A stretch of DNA of 64,000 nucleotides from Bacteroidales bacterium (GTDB lineage: Bacteria; Bacteroidota; Bacteroidia; Bacteroidales; F082). The stretch is taken from contig JAFTXI010000013.1 in assembly GCA_017461665.1 (NCBI GenBank), positions 59,483-123,482 of the forward strand. The letters run 5' to 3'. Numbering within the stretch: the stretch's first letter is position 1; each line of letters opens with the position of its first letter. The notes beneath the pieces were generated by a model. That model was not told the DNA's origin and searched no databases. It was given only the letters and a program-made list of their open reading frames with translations. The position numbers and the translations under genes are program-made. Of this stretch, positions 1 to 7,832 are shown piece after piece.

Positions 1-137
1 TTATAACTAACGTCGGCATCCAAAAGAGCCTTACGAACTTCTTTCAAAGTCTCTGCTACGTTAATCTCTGTAATCTGTCCTTGACCTTTTAATATCTTGA
101 ACGATCGTTCAAGTTTCTCACTTAATCCTTCAAACAT
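1..137 (-). CDS. ffh: Signal recognition particle protein Ffh, N-terminal fragment (gene runs off the left edge)
   Basis: Reading leftwards from ATG 137-135 gives MFEGLSEKLERSFKILKGQG followed by ITEINVAETLKEVRKALLDADV. This is the N-terminal helical bundle of the SRP54-type GTPase Ffh, which binds signal peptides of nascent membrane proteins and docks with FtsY. Only about 45 of some 440 residues are inside the window, so the GTPase and M domains cannot be checked. A TAnnTTTG promoter element lies 21 bases upstream of the start. Identification rests on the very conserved N-terminal sequence. Confidence 0.9.
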   Translation of the reverse strand, partial: MFEGLSEKLERSFKILKGQGQITEINVAETLKEVRKALLDADVSY

Positions 138-157
138 ATTCTCTTATATTTTGAGCG

Positions 158-165
158 CAAAGATA
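158..165 (-). promoter_or_regulatory. Promoter -7 element for ffh
   Basis: The complement reads TATCTTTG, matching the Bacteroidota sigma-ABfr -7 consensus TAnnTTTG, 21 bases upstream of the ffh ATG. Confidence 0.65.
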
Positions 166-316
166 ACTATTTTTTACTTAATCTACAATACTAAAAACTC
201 AGAATCTCAAAATCTCAGAATCTTTTAAAAATCGAGTTTTGGAGTTATGGAGTTTTGAAGTTATGGAGTTTTGAAGTTATGAAGTTAGGAAGTTCTAAAA
301 TTTTAAAGTTTTAAAA
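166..316. repeat. Intergenic short tandem words (AGTTTTGAAGTTATGG type)
   Basis: Between the ffh promoter and the LtaS-like gene, the sequence repeats the words AATCTCAGAATC (about 196-222) and GAAGTTATGGAGTTTT (about 236-310) several times with small changes. No gene is visible. Similar GAAGTTCTGAGGTTC words occur at 5030-5070, so this is a dispersed word family and not a single local repeat. Confidence 0.7.
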
Positions 317-2191
317 TCAGTAGGAATTAAACAAATCAAAATGATATTGCATATATGACTTGCCATCTTTTATTATGCTGTCGCTGATGTTTTCTGGAAG
401 GTTGTTCTTGATGAAGTTACCTGTATTAGAATATACAAACTCTCCTTCGGGTGTCTTCCATCCTAATCCGTTATTTAACTCGAAGAAAGCGAATGGTCTG
501 TAACACAATCCAAACATATCTTTACTCCAGAAGAATTCGTCGTGTTTCAATCCTAACTGAGCCAGAATCATTGCTGGCAAGTCTGTGTTACCACAAATCT
601 TGTCGAAGGTTTTTCCTTTCAAGGAGTCTTGTAGCGGCTCGCCATAAATCAACATTGGAATCTTATGATGGTCGAACGACTCCATCCTGTGATTTTTATA
701 CGAAGCATGACTATGATCTGCCACGAAGATAAACAGAGTGCTGTCGTACCAATCTTGTTGTCGAGCTTTATCCATAAACATCTTTATAGCAATATCTGTA
801 TAATGTCCTGAATTGACATATTGTTTTTCAATCTTAGGCCATTCTATCTCTTCAAATATCTTCGGAAAGTCGTAAGGAGAATGTGTGCTTTGAGTGAAGA
901 GCGTACTGAAGAAAGGCTGCGGATGTTGCGACACCTGCTCTGCGTACCAAGGCATCACGTCGGTATCGTGATAACCGAGTTTACCTTTATAAAAACCTTC
1001 GTTGATGTCTTTACCTTCCACAATTTCATCGAACTCGTTATAACGAAGATACGACAAGATGTTTCCGTAGTTCAGTTCTCCACCGAAATAAAAACTCGTG
1101 TAATAACCTATCGAGTCCATTTTTTTCACCAAGGAAGGAACGGCGTAATATTTATCAGGATGGTTGGTGATGGTAGTGACCGGCATTCCAGGCAAGCCGC
1201 CGAAAAGCGACGACATTGCATGTTGAGAGCGGTTGGCACTTGCATAGATATTGGTGAACAACAGACCATCTTTTTCCAGTTCGCGGAAGTTAGGTGTTAT
1301 TCCGGGTTCGCCACCAAGCGACTCTATCAGGTCGGCAGACCAGCTTTCCAAGAGAACGACAATAATATTAGGTCGCTGCATTTTTAATATCGACAGTGTC
1401 GAGTCGCATGAAGTCTGATGCAGACCTTTCGCGCGCTTCTCTGCCGTTTCAAAATCCATGTAATTGAAGTGAGCGCGCGACTCAACTTTCTTGGAGTTCA
1501 ATATATTCTCCACTAAATAATATGCCGGATTCACGCTCATCTCGTTAGCCAATTTATGACTGCTGTAATAAACCTTACTCGATGTTATCGGTATCTCGTT
1601 GAAGCCGCCACGCATACCAAGGAAAAGCAAACCGACAACCAAGACAAAACTTCCCGACATGACATAAACGTTAGGTTTTCTCTCTTCACTTCTCGACTCT
1701 GTCTCTTTAGGTTCAACGAACCTGGTATATAGCCAACAGAACAATACAGTGAAGACGCTCCAAAGAACTATCAATAACAAGGTCTGTTCCGTCTCTGCTG
1801 TATTTATCACTTCGGAAGGATTCTCCAAATACATCAAGGCTCTGTACGACAGCTTGGTTCGCCATTCTCCATAAATGCCGATGTCGCCGAAAGCTGCTAG
1901 ATTATACACCGCCACCAACAAATAGAAAAACCATCTCAAAGGAGCGAAGAGCGTATCCTTATTGATGGCAAGAGTGACAAACATATAAATAGCAGGCAAA
2001 GCCAACATAAAACTTGCGGTGGCGACATCCAAAGGCAATGCCGACCAAAAGCCCTTCAATATTTCTTTAAAAGGAATCTCGCTTAGAGTGACGAGCGACC
2101 AATATTTAATAATAAAGATGACTCTCATCGTTGCGAAAAGCACCAACAAGAAAGCCAACATTTTCAATAAGGTAAGCCAAATCTTTTTCAT
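317..2191 (-). CDS. LtaS-like membrane phosphoglycerol transferase / sulfatase-fold protein
   Basis: About 624 residues. The N-terminal ~200 residues hold about five hydrophobic membrane segments; a periplasmic alkaline phosphatase/sulfatase-fold domain follows from about residue 265. Visible landmarks are NIIVVLLESWSAD (metal-binding Glu), SANRSQHAMSS (nucleophile region) and FVADHSH (metal-binding Asp-His). This is the LTA synthase/OpgB family, which transfers phosphoglycerol or related groups to surface glycans or lipids. Gram-negative Bacteroidales make no classical lipoteichoic acid, so the substrate is unknown. A TTG at 2203 would add four residues, but ATG 2191 (MKKIWLT) is the better start. 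The gene follows the SUMF1 lipoprotein by about 20 bases and is probably co-transcribed with it. The usual nucleophile Thr appears to be Ser (NRS). Confidence 0.85.
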   Translation of the reverse strand: MKKIWLTLLKMLAFLLVLFATMRVIFIIKYWSLVTLSEIPFKEILKGFWSALPLDVATASFMLALPAIYMFVTLAINKDTLFAPLRWFFYLLVAVYNLAAFGDIGIYGEWRTKLSYRALMYLENPSEVINTAETEQTLLLIVLWSVFTVLFCWLYTRFVEPKETESRSEERKPNVYVMSGSFVLVVGLLFLGMRGGFNEIPITSSKVYYSSHKLANEMSVNPAYYLVENILNSKKVESRAHFNYMDFETAEKRAKGLHQTSCDSTLSILKMQRPNIIVVLLESWSADLIESLGGEPGITPNFRELEKDGLLFTNIYASANRSQHAMSSLFGGLPGMPVTTITNHPDKYYAVPSLVKKMDSIGYYTSFYFGGELNYGNILSYLRYNEFDEIVEGKDINEGFYKGKLGYHDTDVMPWYAEQVSQHPQPFFSTLFTQSTHSPYDFPKIFEEIEWPKIEKQYVNSGHYTDIAIKMFMDKARQQDWYDSTLFIFVADHSHASYKNHRMESFDHHKIPMLIYGEPLQDSLKGKTFDKICGNTDLPAMILAQLGLKHDEFFWSKDMFGLCYRPFAFFELNNGLGWKTPEGEFVYSNTGNFIKNNLPENISDSIIKDGKSYMQYHFDLFNSY

Positions 2192-2212
2192 AATAACAAT
2201 CAAATATATTTA

Positions 2213-3382
2213 TCATTTCTCCATAACTATACGCAATCCATAACAGACATCGCTCCACGAAGGTGTTCCACTGAAACGATCTGACACTCGACAATAGCCC
2301 TCGTTGTAACTGAACGAGCCACCTCTGACAACTTTATTATTACCGCTGTCGGGTCCCGTTGGATTCGTCTGGCTGTCACTCATATAACCACCATACCAAT
2401 CAGAGCACCATTCAAAGACATTGCCACTCATATCGTAAACGCCGAGTTCATTGGGAATCTTCGTCTTGACATCATGCGACTTATAACTACTGTTGTCATT
2501 ATACCACGCAACACTACCAACAGTATTGCTTCCTGAATAATTGTAATTATTGGAATGCTTACCGCCTCTCGCCGCGTACTCCCACTCCGCCTCGGTAGGA
2601 AGTCGAAATGTATTTCCGCTAAGATAGCTCAATATCTCCACAAACTCTTGAGCCATATTCCAACTAATGTTATCGACAGGTTTATTGTCACCCACATTAT
2701 TACTAGGATTATCTCCCATCACGGCATACCATAATTTCTGCGTCACTTCGGTCTCTGCTATGTAATAAGTATCGAGCGTTACATTGTGAATAGGCGTTTC
2801 ATCTAAGTTGGAACCAATACCAGAACCACCCATAGAGAAAGTTCCTCCTTCAACTTCCATCATCACGAATGGAACTCCATTGATTGTGATTGTCTGCGTT
2901 GGAATCTCAGTATCATCAGGAACGTCCGGGTCATCATTACCACCATTATCACTTCCGTCATTGTCATTGCCACCATTGTCATCGCCACCATTGTCATTGC
3001 CGTCATCATCACCTCCACCGGTTTCAACAGTATAGAAATCATGGATTTCAGTTTCAAAAGAACTTAATGGTGCTATAAATTTTATCTTGAAATAATATTT
3101 TGTATTGGGATTAAGTTCGGTCAATGTGATGCTAAAACTATTACCATCAACATTCATCTCCACATTCTCCGAAGACATCAAGTCTTTACTTCTGCCATAA
3201 ATCAAGACGATGGCATCAGCCAGCATATCATATTCGTAAGTTCCTTCAATGACAGCTGTCGTCAATGTCGTAGCGACTTCTTCAAGATTAACATCAACGA
3301 CTTCAGGCATATTGATTTCCTTACATGCCATAAAAACAATGAGCGACAATAATATCAGGCAAAGTCTTTTCATCTTTCTCAT
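2213..3382 (-). CDS. SUMF1/FGE-sulfatase-type lipoprotein with fibronectin-like domain and Gly-Asp-Asn linker
   Basis: 389 residues. The N-terminus has a lipoprotein signal (LIVFMAC lipobox). Residues ~25-120 look like a small beta-sandwich (LTELNPNTKYYFKIKF, fibronectin type III style). A linker of G, D and N repeats spans ~122-155. From ~170 there is a formylglycine-generating-enzyme-like fold with FRLPTEAEWEYAARGG, YDMSGNVFEWCSDWY and VVRGGSF. The catalytic region reads SYNEGYCR, keeping only the second of the two active-site cysteines of true FGE. It is therefore more likely a structural or binding member of the family than a sulfatase-activating enzyme. The start ATG follows directly on the stop of the decayed barrel gene upstream (TAAATG). 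Confidence 0.85.
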   Translation of the reverse strand: MRKMKRLCLILLSLIVFMACKEINMPEVVDVNLEEVATTLTTAVIEGTYEYDMLADAIVLIYGRSKDLMSSENVEMNVDGNSFSITLTELNPNTKYYFKIKFIAPLSSFETEIHDFYTVETGGGDDDGNDNGGDDNGGNDNDGSDNGGNDDPDVPDDTEIPTQTITINGVPFVMMEVEGGTFSMGGSGIGSNLDETPIHNVTLDTYYIAETEVTQKLWYAVMGDNPSNNVGDNKPVDNISWNMAQEFVEILSYLSGNTFRLPTEAEWEYAARGGKHSNNYNYSGSNTVGSVAWYNDNSSYKSHDVKTKIPNELGVYDMSGNVFEWCSDWYGGYMSDSQTNPTGPDSGNNKVVRGGSFSYNEGYCRVSDRFSGTPSWSDVCYGLRIVMEK

Positions 3383-4059
3383 TTATAAATTAACACCTAA
3401 TCCAAATTTAAATTCGAGATTATTTAAGTTGGTAGTCACAACAAGTTAAGATTGCTCATCAGGTTTATGTACCAATTGAGTTTTTTAGATTTAGCTGGTG
3501 AAGGTTGAAATCCGAACTCACCAAAAGTGAGGCCATACGATGAGATTCCAATATCGGAACACGCGTAATTGACACTGACGAAGAAATCACGTTTAGGCTT
3601 GATAATTGTCTTATCAATATCCGGTTCCGTCACATATACTATTTTCTCTTCAACCACCTTTTCCGGTTTAAAATCACTCACCACCACCATTTCATAGCCG
3701 CAGTAGTTACACAAATCTTCCGGAAGCCAATTCTCCGTCTTGCCATAATCGGGATGATGTATCTCCAAGAAGGTAGCTGTTGTTGATAGATATAAAAATA
3801 TTTCAGAAGATTTAAACTGCACGTCGAAATAGGTAGCAAGGTTTCCTATAAAAGTCATCCGTCTTCTTTGCTCGGCAGTGATGTTCTCCGTCGAGATTTT
3901 TATCAGAGCCATCGGCACTTTGTTATCATCAATATGATCCATTTTATCCAACATCACAAAACCGTCTATCTTACGGAACGATCCCTCCTTTACACGAATC
4001 TGCGAGAAAGCCGCCGTCGCCGCAATTATGAAGATTATTAAAAGACAGAGTTTTTTCAT
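3383..4059 (-). pseudogene. Outer-membrane barrel protein with internal deletion and frameshift
   Basis: The open part (ATG 4059 to stop 3436-3438) encodes 207 residues. It has a signal peptide (LLIIFIIAATAAFSQ), a domain with MALIKISTENITAEQRRRM and FLEIHHPDYGKTENWLP (typical of Bacteroidales proteins paired with SUMF1 proteins), and the start of a beta-barrel (FFVSVNYACSDIGISSYGLT) that stops abruptly at MSNLNLL. In another frame, directly afterwards, comes VVTTNLNNLEFKFGLGVNL and a stop at 3383-3385. This looks like the last strand of the same barrel, and its stop abuts the SUMF1 start as expected in a tight operon. I infer loss of most of the barrel by deletion; a short expressed protein cannot be excluded. 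Confidence 0.55.
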
Positions 4060-4067
4060 TTTATAAT

Positions 4068-4089
4068 GTAGGGACGTATCAATACGTCC
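4068..4089. repeat. Type-2 palindrome (GGACGTAT / ATACGTCC)
   Basis: GTA then GGGACGTATCAATACGTCC. The arms GGACGTAT (4072-4079) and ATACGTCC (4082-4089) are perfect inverted copies around CA. It lies between the barrel pseudogene and yggS and belongs to the palindrome family also at 4947, 16261, 16742 and 41076. Confidence 0.75.
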
Positions 4090-4136
4090 GCTTTAAGTTT
4101 ATTTATTATTTTCAGTTATTATAATCGTAAACTCAT

Positions 4137-4192
4137 GAGACGCAGCAATTACATATTGTTTATTTTTATTGGTGTAATTGATACTTCTCTAC
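4137..4192. repeat. Type-1 hairpin element, copy A
   Basis: GAGACGC-AG-CAATTAC ... GTAATTG-ATAC-TTCTCTAC. The outer arms GAGACG/CTTCTC and inner arms CAATTAC/GTAATTG are inverted, with an A/T-rich loop. It overlaps the last 14 codons of the YggS-like gene and supplies its stop codon. Confidence 0.8.
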
Positions 4193-4871
4193 AGTAATTG
4201 TTAATTGTATAATTTCTCGCGCCAAAAATTTTACTTCCGACTCTGACCATTGTAGCACCTTCTTCTATGGCGATTGGATAGTCGTCCGACATTCCCATTG
4301 ATATTTCTTTGAAATAATCTTTGTCGTGGAAATAATTATCTTTCAGGAAGTCGAAGATATTTTTAAGAGATTTAAACTCGTTTCTTATCTGGTTGGTATT
4401 ATCGGTGAATGTCGCCATTCCCATGACGCCGACGATGCGGATGTTTTTCATGTTATTAAACGAATCAGATTCCATCATCTGTTTTGCCTCTTCAAGGTCG
4501 AGTCCGAATTTTGTTTCTTCTTGAGCGATATGAAACTGAAGAAGGCAGTCGATGATGCGTTCTTTCTTCGCTGCTTCCTTATTGACAGCTTCGAGCAATG
4601 ATGCGCTATCGATGGAATGAATCAGTGTGACGAAAGAAGCGATATATTTTATTTTGTTAGTCTGAAGGTGACCGATGAAATGCCATTGAATATCATCGGG
4701 AAGCGCCTGATGTTTATCGCGCATTTCTAAAGCCTTGTTTTCGCCAAACACGCGTTGACCTGCGTCGTAAGCCTCTTGGAGGTCGGCGACAGGTTTTGTT
4801 TTTGACACAGCAATAAGAGTAACGTTTGATGGCACAGTAGCCCCGACAATATTTAGATTTTCTGTTATCAT
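4149..4871 (-). CDS. YggS/PROSC family pyridoxal-phosphate homeostasis protein
   Basis: 240 residues. It is an alanine-racemase-fold PLP-binding protein that buffers PLP and affects amino acid and keto acid pools. The PLP lysine is in VTLIAVSKTKPV (~residue 26). Other family motifs are FGENKALEM, WHFIGHLQTNK, LLQFHIAQEETKFG, MGMSDDYPIAIEEG and VRVGSKIFGARNY. Family members normally end at this GARxY motif. Here an extra tail (TINNYCREV then SITPIKINNM) follows, and its last 13-14 residues and stop codon are encoded by hairpin element A. The fold itself appears complete. Confidence 0.9.
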   Translation of the reverse strand: MITENLNIVGATVPSNVTLIAVSKTKPVADLQEAYDAGQRVFGENKALEMRDKHQALPDDIQWHFIGHLQTNKIKYIASFVTLIHSIDSASLLEAVNKEAAKKERIIDCLLQFHIAQEETKFGLDLEEAKQMMESDSFNNMKNIRIVGVMGMATFTDNTNQIRNEFKSLKNIFDFLKDNYFHDKDYFKEISMGMSDDYPIAIEEGATMVRVGSKIFGARNYTINNYCREVSITPIKINNM

Positions 4872-4893
4872 TAGTTTTAAAATTTAAGAGACA

Positions 4894-4901
4894 CAAAGAT
4901 A
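4894..4901 (-). promoter_or_regulatory. Promoter -7 element for the yggS-like gene
   Basis: The complement reads TATCTTTG (TAnnTTTG consensus), 22 bases upstream of the ATG at 4871. Confidence 0.65.
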
Positions 4902-4906
4902 AGAAA

Positions 4907-5072
4907 AAGACAACAGACAACAGACAACAGACAACAGATTTTTTTTGTAGGGACGTATCGCATACGTCCTACAGAGTCACCAAGTCTCCAAGTCTATGAG
5001 TCTATGAGACTATAGTTTTTTCAGATTTTGAAGTTCTGAGGTTCTAAAGTTCTGAAGTTCTAGAGTTCTTTT
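4907..5072. repeat. Composite of short repeats: ACAACAG array, type-2 palindrome, CACCAAGT and GTCTATGA words
   Basis: In order: ACAACAG repeated about four times (4909-4938), the type-2 palindrome GTAGGGACGTATCGCATACG-TCCTAC (4947-4972), CACCAAGTCTCCAAGTC and GTCTATGAGTCTATGAGAC words (4978-5013), then GAAGTTCTGAGGTTCTAAAG words (5030-5070). These last words also encode the final residues (NSRTSEL) of the PHP protein. No gene lies in 4902-5043. The same words recur inside genes elsewhere (dapB, the 16.1 kb glycosyltransferase). Confidence 0.8.
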
Positions 5073-6264
5073 TTATTCTCTGCGAGAAGATAACCGCTGC
5101 AATCACCAGAACGTACACACTCCATAGAAGTATTGTCTTTGGATAGTTAATTTTATCGAGACGTTGTTTTATAATCTCATCGCTTTCATGACGTGTTATC
5201 GGGTTGAGGTATAAAGTCGTTCCGTCTTTGAATCGTAGCTCCGTCCTCACATAATTGTCTTCCGGCTGAATGACGTAAAAAGCTGATTTATTATTTTTCT
5301 GAACATCCAACACCTTGCCTTCTTGTCCGATGAATTTTATTTTCGAGAAAGGTTTTGACGCTGCAACAAAGAGCGTGTCGCCATGTAATTCAACTTCTTT
5401 GATATAAGGAAGGTCTTTCTTCAACCTATTAATTTTCTGTTCAAGTGTCTCGTCATATTTTATAGGAAAATCAACGCCGACGGCATTGCCGTTTTCCAAA
5501 GCCTGAAGAAGTTGTTCTGTCTCATTTTCTGGAGCGTTAATCATAGTGAAACGCGTCGCCACATCGGTGATGTCGGTCACGTCGTGCGAGTCGTCGTTGC
5601 CTATCAGATAGACGAGATGTCCGTTAGAAAGCGCCATATCCCAATGAGCAGTAGAGATTCTAAATCCATTCAAGACCTCCATCAGTTTATAGTTGCTCAG
5701 ATATTTCATATCCTCGACGAGATAGCCTTTCTTCACGAAGGAAGGATGAGCCGGTATAGCGAGACGCGTCTGTTTCGCAAGACGATTCAATGTGTGTTGT
5801 TTCATGCTGAGATTCTGAAAGGCGAAATAATCCAAGGCGCGTACCTTCTCAGCTCCAATACACAGCTGATGAATCTTGAACATTCCGTAGCCATGTTCGT
5901 AAGCTGGTATATAACTCGGATTTGAAGAATCGTAAGCGTTGATTTTGTTATAGTCGGAGATTCCGACATGCTCAAATCCTAAAGACGAATAGACGCTGTC
6001 TAACATCTCGTTGGTGTTGAGTCTTCCGTTTGTCAATCCTCCGAACTGACGTGTGTGCGCATGAAAATTCGACTGAATCCAGTTGTCGGGATTCATGTCT
6101 TTATATGGATTATGGAGATAACTCCCTTGAAAAGGTTTCGGTTCATCGAATGAATAAGAAGGTCGGAAGAGACTGACGGCAGTGACTAATAGTATAAAAC
6201 CTAAGAGTATAAATAATAAGGACTTAAAAAATATCTTTATAATTTTCACGCGATTGAAATACAT
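5044..6264 (-). CDS. Membrane-anchored PHP-domain (histidinol phosphatase-like) protein
   Basis: 406 residues with a hydrophobic segment at each end (FFKSLLFILLGFILLVTAV and TILLWSVYVLVIAAVIF). A PHP metal-dependent phosphoesterase-like domain lies between, at about residues 60-270. Metal-ligand motifs are NFHAHTRQF (HxH), ISDYNKIN (family norm TDHN, so one His is Tyr here), IPAHPSF and IGNDDSHD. The role is unknown: a periplasmic phosphatase or a carbohydrate-linked function is possible. The last residues fall in a short tandem-repeat word array, so the C-terminus may be repeat-derived. Confidence 0.75.
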   Translation of the reverse strand: MYFNRVKIIKIFFKSLLFILLGFILLVTAVSLFRPSYSFDEPKPFQGSYLHNPYKDMNPDNWIQSNFHAHTRQFGGLTNGRLNTNEMLDSVYSSLGFEHVGISDYNKINAYDSSNPSYIPAYEHGYGMFKIHQLCIGAEKVRALDYFAFQNLSMKQHTLNRLAKQTRLAIPAHPSFVKKGYLVEDMKYLSNYKLMEVLNGFRISTAHWDMALSNGHLVYLIGNDDSHDVTDITDVATRFTMINAPENETEQLLQALENGNAVGVDFPIKYDETLEQKINRLKKDLPYIKEVELHGDTLFVAASKPFSKIKFIGQEGKVLDVQKNNKSAFYVIQPEDNYVRTELRFKDGTTLYLNPITRHESDEIIKQRLDKINYPKTILLWSVYVLVIAAVIFSQRIKKNSRTSEL

Positions 6265-6279
6265 TAATTAATATTGTTG

Positions 6280-6287
6280 CAAAGATA
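6280..6287 (-). promoter_or_regulatory. Promoter -7 element for the PHP gene
   Basis: The complement reads TATCTTTG, 15 bases upstream of ATG 6264. It overlaps the T-tract of the terminator of the gene before it. Confidence 0.6.
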
Positions 6288-6320
6288 AAAAAAAGGAGAC
6301 TCCGAATTTAACGAGTCTCC
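6284..6320 (-). terminator. Rho-independent terminator of the collagen-like lipoprotein gene
   Basis: Stem GGAGACTC (6295-6302) with GAGTCTCC (6313-6320) and a 10-base loop. On the minus strand it is followed by a run of eight T. Confidence 0.8.
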
Positions 6321-6327
6321 GTAATTT

Positions 6328-6870
6328 TTAATCTAAATTTATATTTTCTTGTTGAAGCAACTTCTTAAGATTTTCATATTTACTCAAATCTTCATTTTGA
6401 TATTTTGCGTATGTCGTTGCATCGATGAGAACGACTTTGAAAGTCAAGTTAGCATCATAGAAGTCGCAAGGATTTTCATGTTGTTGAAGGTCGGAGTTTG
6501 TCCAGAAAATCGTCAATGCGTAATCGTAATAGATTGTCTCTAAAGTTGTCGAATATTGGTCGTTAGGATAAAGTGTTAGAGGAAGTTGATGCCAGCCGTA
6601 GAAGTTATCGTCTGGATTTTCCATATAGACTAAAACTGCACCGTAATCCACCATATCTAAGTCGATGGCGTCCCATTCCAAGTCGAGATACCAATTGAGC
6701 GCGTTTTCGTCCCAGAACCAGTCTGCCGCTTTTGTTTCTACTGTTGCCGATTGTACGTTGGCGTTGCCGTCGTGACCTGGAGGACCAGGTTCACCTTTAG
6801 GACCTTGACATGAAGTGATAGTGAATAATGACATCACCAATAATAAGCCGAAAGATTTTAAAATTTTCAT
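6328..6870 (-). CDS. Secreted lipoprotein with short collagen-like Gly-X-Y segment
   Basis: 180 residues. There is a lipoprotein signal (LFTITSC, Cys about residue 21), then directly QGPKGEPGPPGHDG, a short collagen-like triplet stretch, then a ~140-residue domain rich in Trp, Tyr and Asp (WFWDENALNWYLDLEWDAID). Such 'collagen-like repeat plus unknown domain' lipoproteins are common in Bacteroidota but have no assigned function. It is probably exported and anchored to the outer membrane. The gene stands alone, with its own terminator, divergent from parA. Confidence 0.75.
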   Translation of the reverse strand: MKILKSFGLLLVMSLFTITSCQGPKGEPGPPGHDGNANVQSATVETKAADWFWDENALNWYLDLEWDAIDLDMVDYGAVLVYMENPDDNFYGWHQLPLTLYPNDQYSTTLETIYYDYALTIFWTNSDLQQHENPCDFYDANLTFKVVLIDATTYAKYQNEDLSKYENLKKLLQQENINLD

Positions 6871-7017
6871 AACGATTAAGTTTTAATTAATAAAAAAAGA
6901 CAGCCCGATTTTGTTCAAATATTATGCCATCGAAAGAGAAATTTTGGAATAAATAAGAAGAGAAAAAATTGTTGAAAACTTCTACAAATACATCGTGATT
7001 TTTCACAATAAAAATTG

Positions 7018-7025
7018 TACCTTTG
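7018..7025 (+). promoter_or_regulatory. Promoter -7 element for the parAB operon
   Basis: TACCTTTG matches TAnnTTTG, 27 bases before the parA ATG. Confidence 0.65.
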
Positions 7026-7052
7026 TAGTTTAAAAAGAAAATCAACATTGAT

Positions 7053-7832
7053 ATGGGAAAGATAATAGCGATAGCCAATCAGAAAGGCGGAGTTGGCAAG
7101 ACAACCACAGCGATAAACTTGGCGGCAAGTCTTGCTGTCCTTGAACATAAGACACTTTTGTTAGATGCAGACCCGCAGGCAAACTCAACCTCGGGCGTAG
7201 GTTTCGACCCTAAAGAAATTGACGGCAGCATCTATGAATGTATCATCGACGGTGTCAATCCTAAAGACATCATCAAGGAAACTGAGACTCCCAACCTGTA
7301 TCTCCTTCCGGCTCACATCGACTTGGTCGGCGCAGAGATTGAGATGATAAACCTGCCTCAGAGAGAGAGAATGATGAGCGACACCTTGTCTTCCATCAAA
7401 GATGAATACGACTACATCATCATCGACTGCTCGCCATCTTTAGGTCTTATCACCGTCAACTCGCTCACAGCCTCCGACTCTGTCATCATCCCGGTTCAAT
7501 GTCAATACTTCGCTCTTGAAGGTCTCGGCAAACTGCTCAACACAATCAAGATAGTGCAAAGCCGTTTCAACCCACAACTTGACATCGAAGGTATCTTACT
7601 TACCATGTTCGACTCGAGAACGAGAATATCGAAACAAGTCGTCAGCGAAGTCAAGACACACTTCCAAAGTATGGTGTTCGACACCATCATCAACGTCAAC
7701 ACCCGACTCAGCGAGGCTCCGAGTTTCGGAGTCCCGGCAATCATGCACGACGCAACAAGTATTGGAGCTATCAATTATCTTAACTTAGCAAGAGAAATAT
7801 TAAAGAACAACGAAAATGTCACTACAGAATAA
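7053..7832 (+). CDS. parA: Chromosome partitioning ATPase ParA/Soj
   Basis: 259 residues, the normal length for chromosomal ParA. The deviant Walker A motif is KGGVGKTTTAINLAASL (residues ~10-26); Walker B is YIIIDCSPSLGLITVN. ParA forms ATP-dependent dimers on DNA and, with ParB, moves the origin regions apart. It is the first gene of parA-parB-DUF5683-dapB-lepB, a Bacteroidota core order, and its end overlaps parB by 17 bases. Confidence 0.95.
   Translation: MGKIIAIANQKGGVGKTTTAINLAASLAVLEHKTLLLDADPQANSTSGVGFDPKEIDGSIYECIIDGVNPKDIIKETETPNLYLLPAHIDLVGAEIEMINLPQRERMMSDTLSSIKDEYDYIIIDCSPSLGLITVNSLTASDSVIIPVQCQYFALEGLGKLLNTIKIVQSRFNPQLDIEGILLTMFDSRTRISKQVVSEVKTHFQSMVFDTIINVNTRLSEAPSFGVPAIMHDATSIGAINYLNLAREILKNNENVTTE

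Noticed and set aside
2808-3080. Long plus-strand frames rich in Pro/Ser and His opposite the SUMF1 linker
   Set aside because: They are shadows of the Gly-Asp-Asn repeats of the real minus-strand gene and have no start context or homology.
4907-5072. CRISPR array
   Set aside because: The words are short, contiguous and variable, without unique spacers of constant length; no cas genes are in the window.
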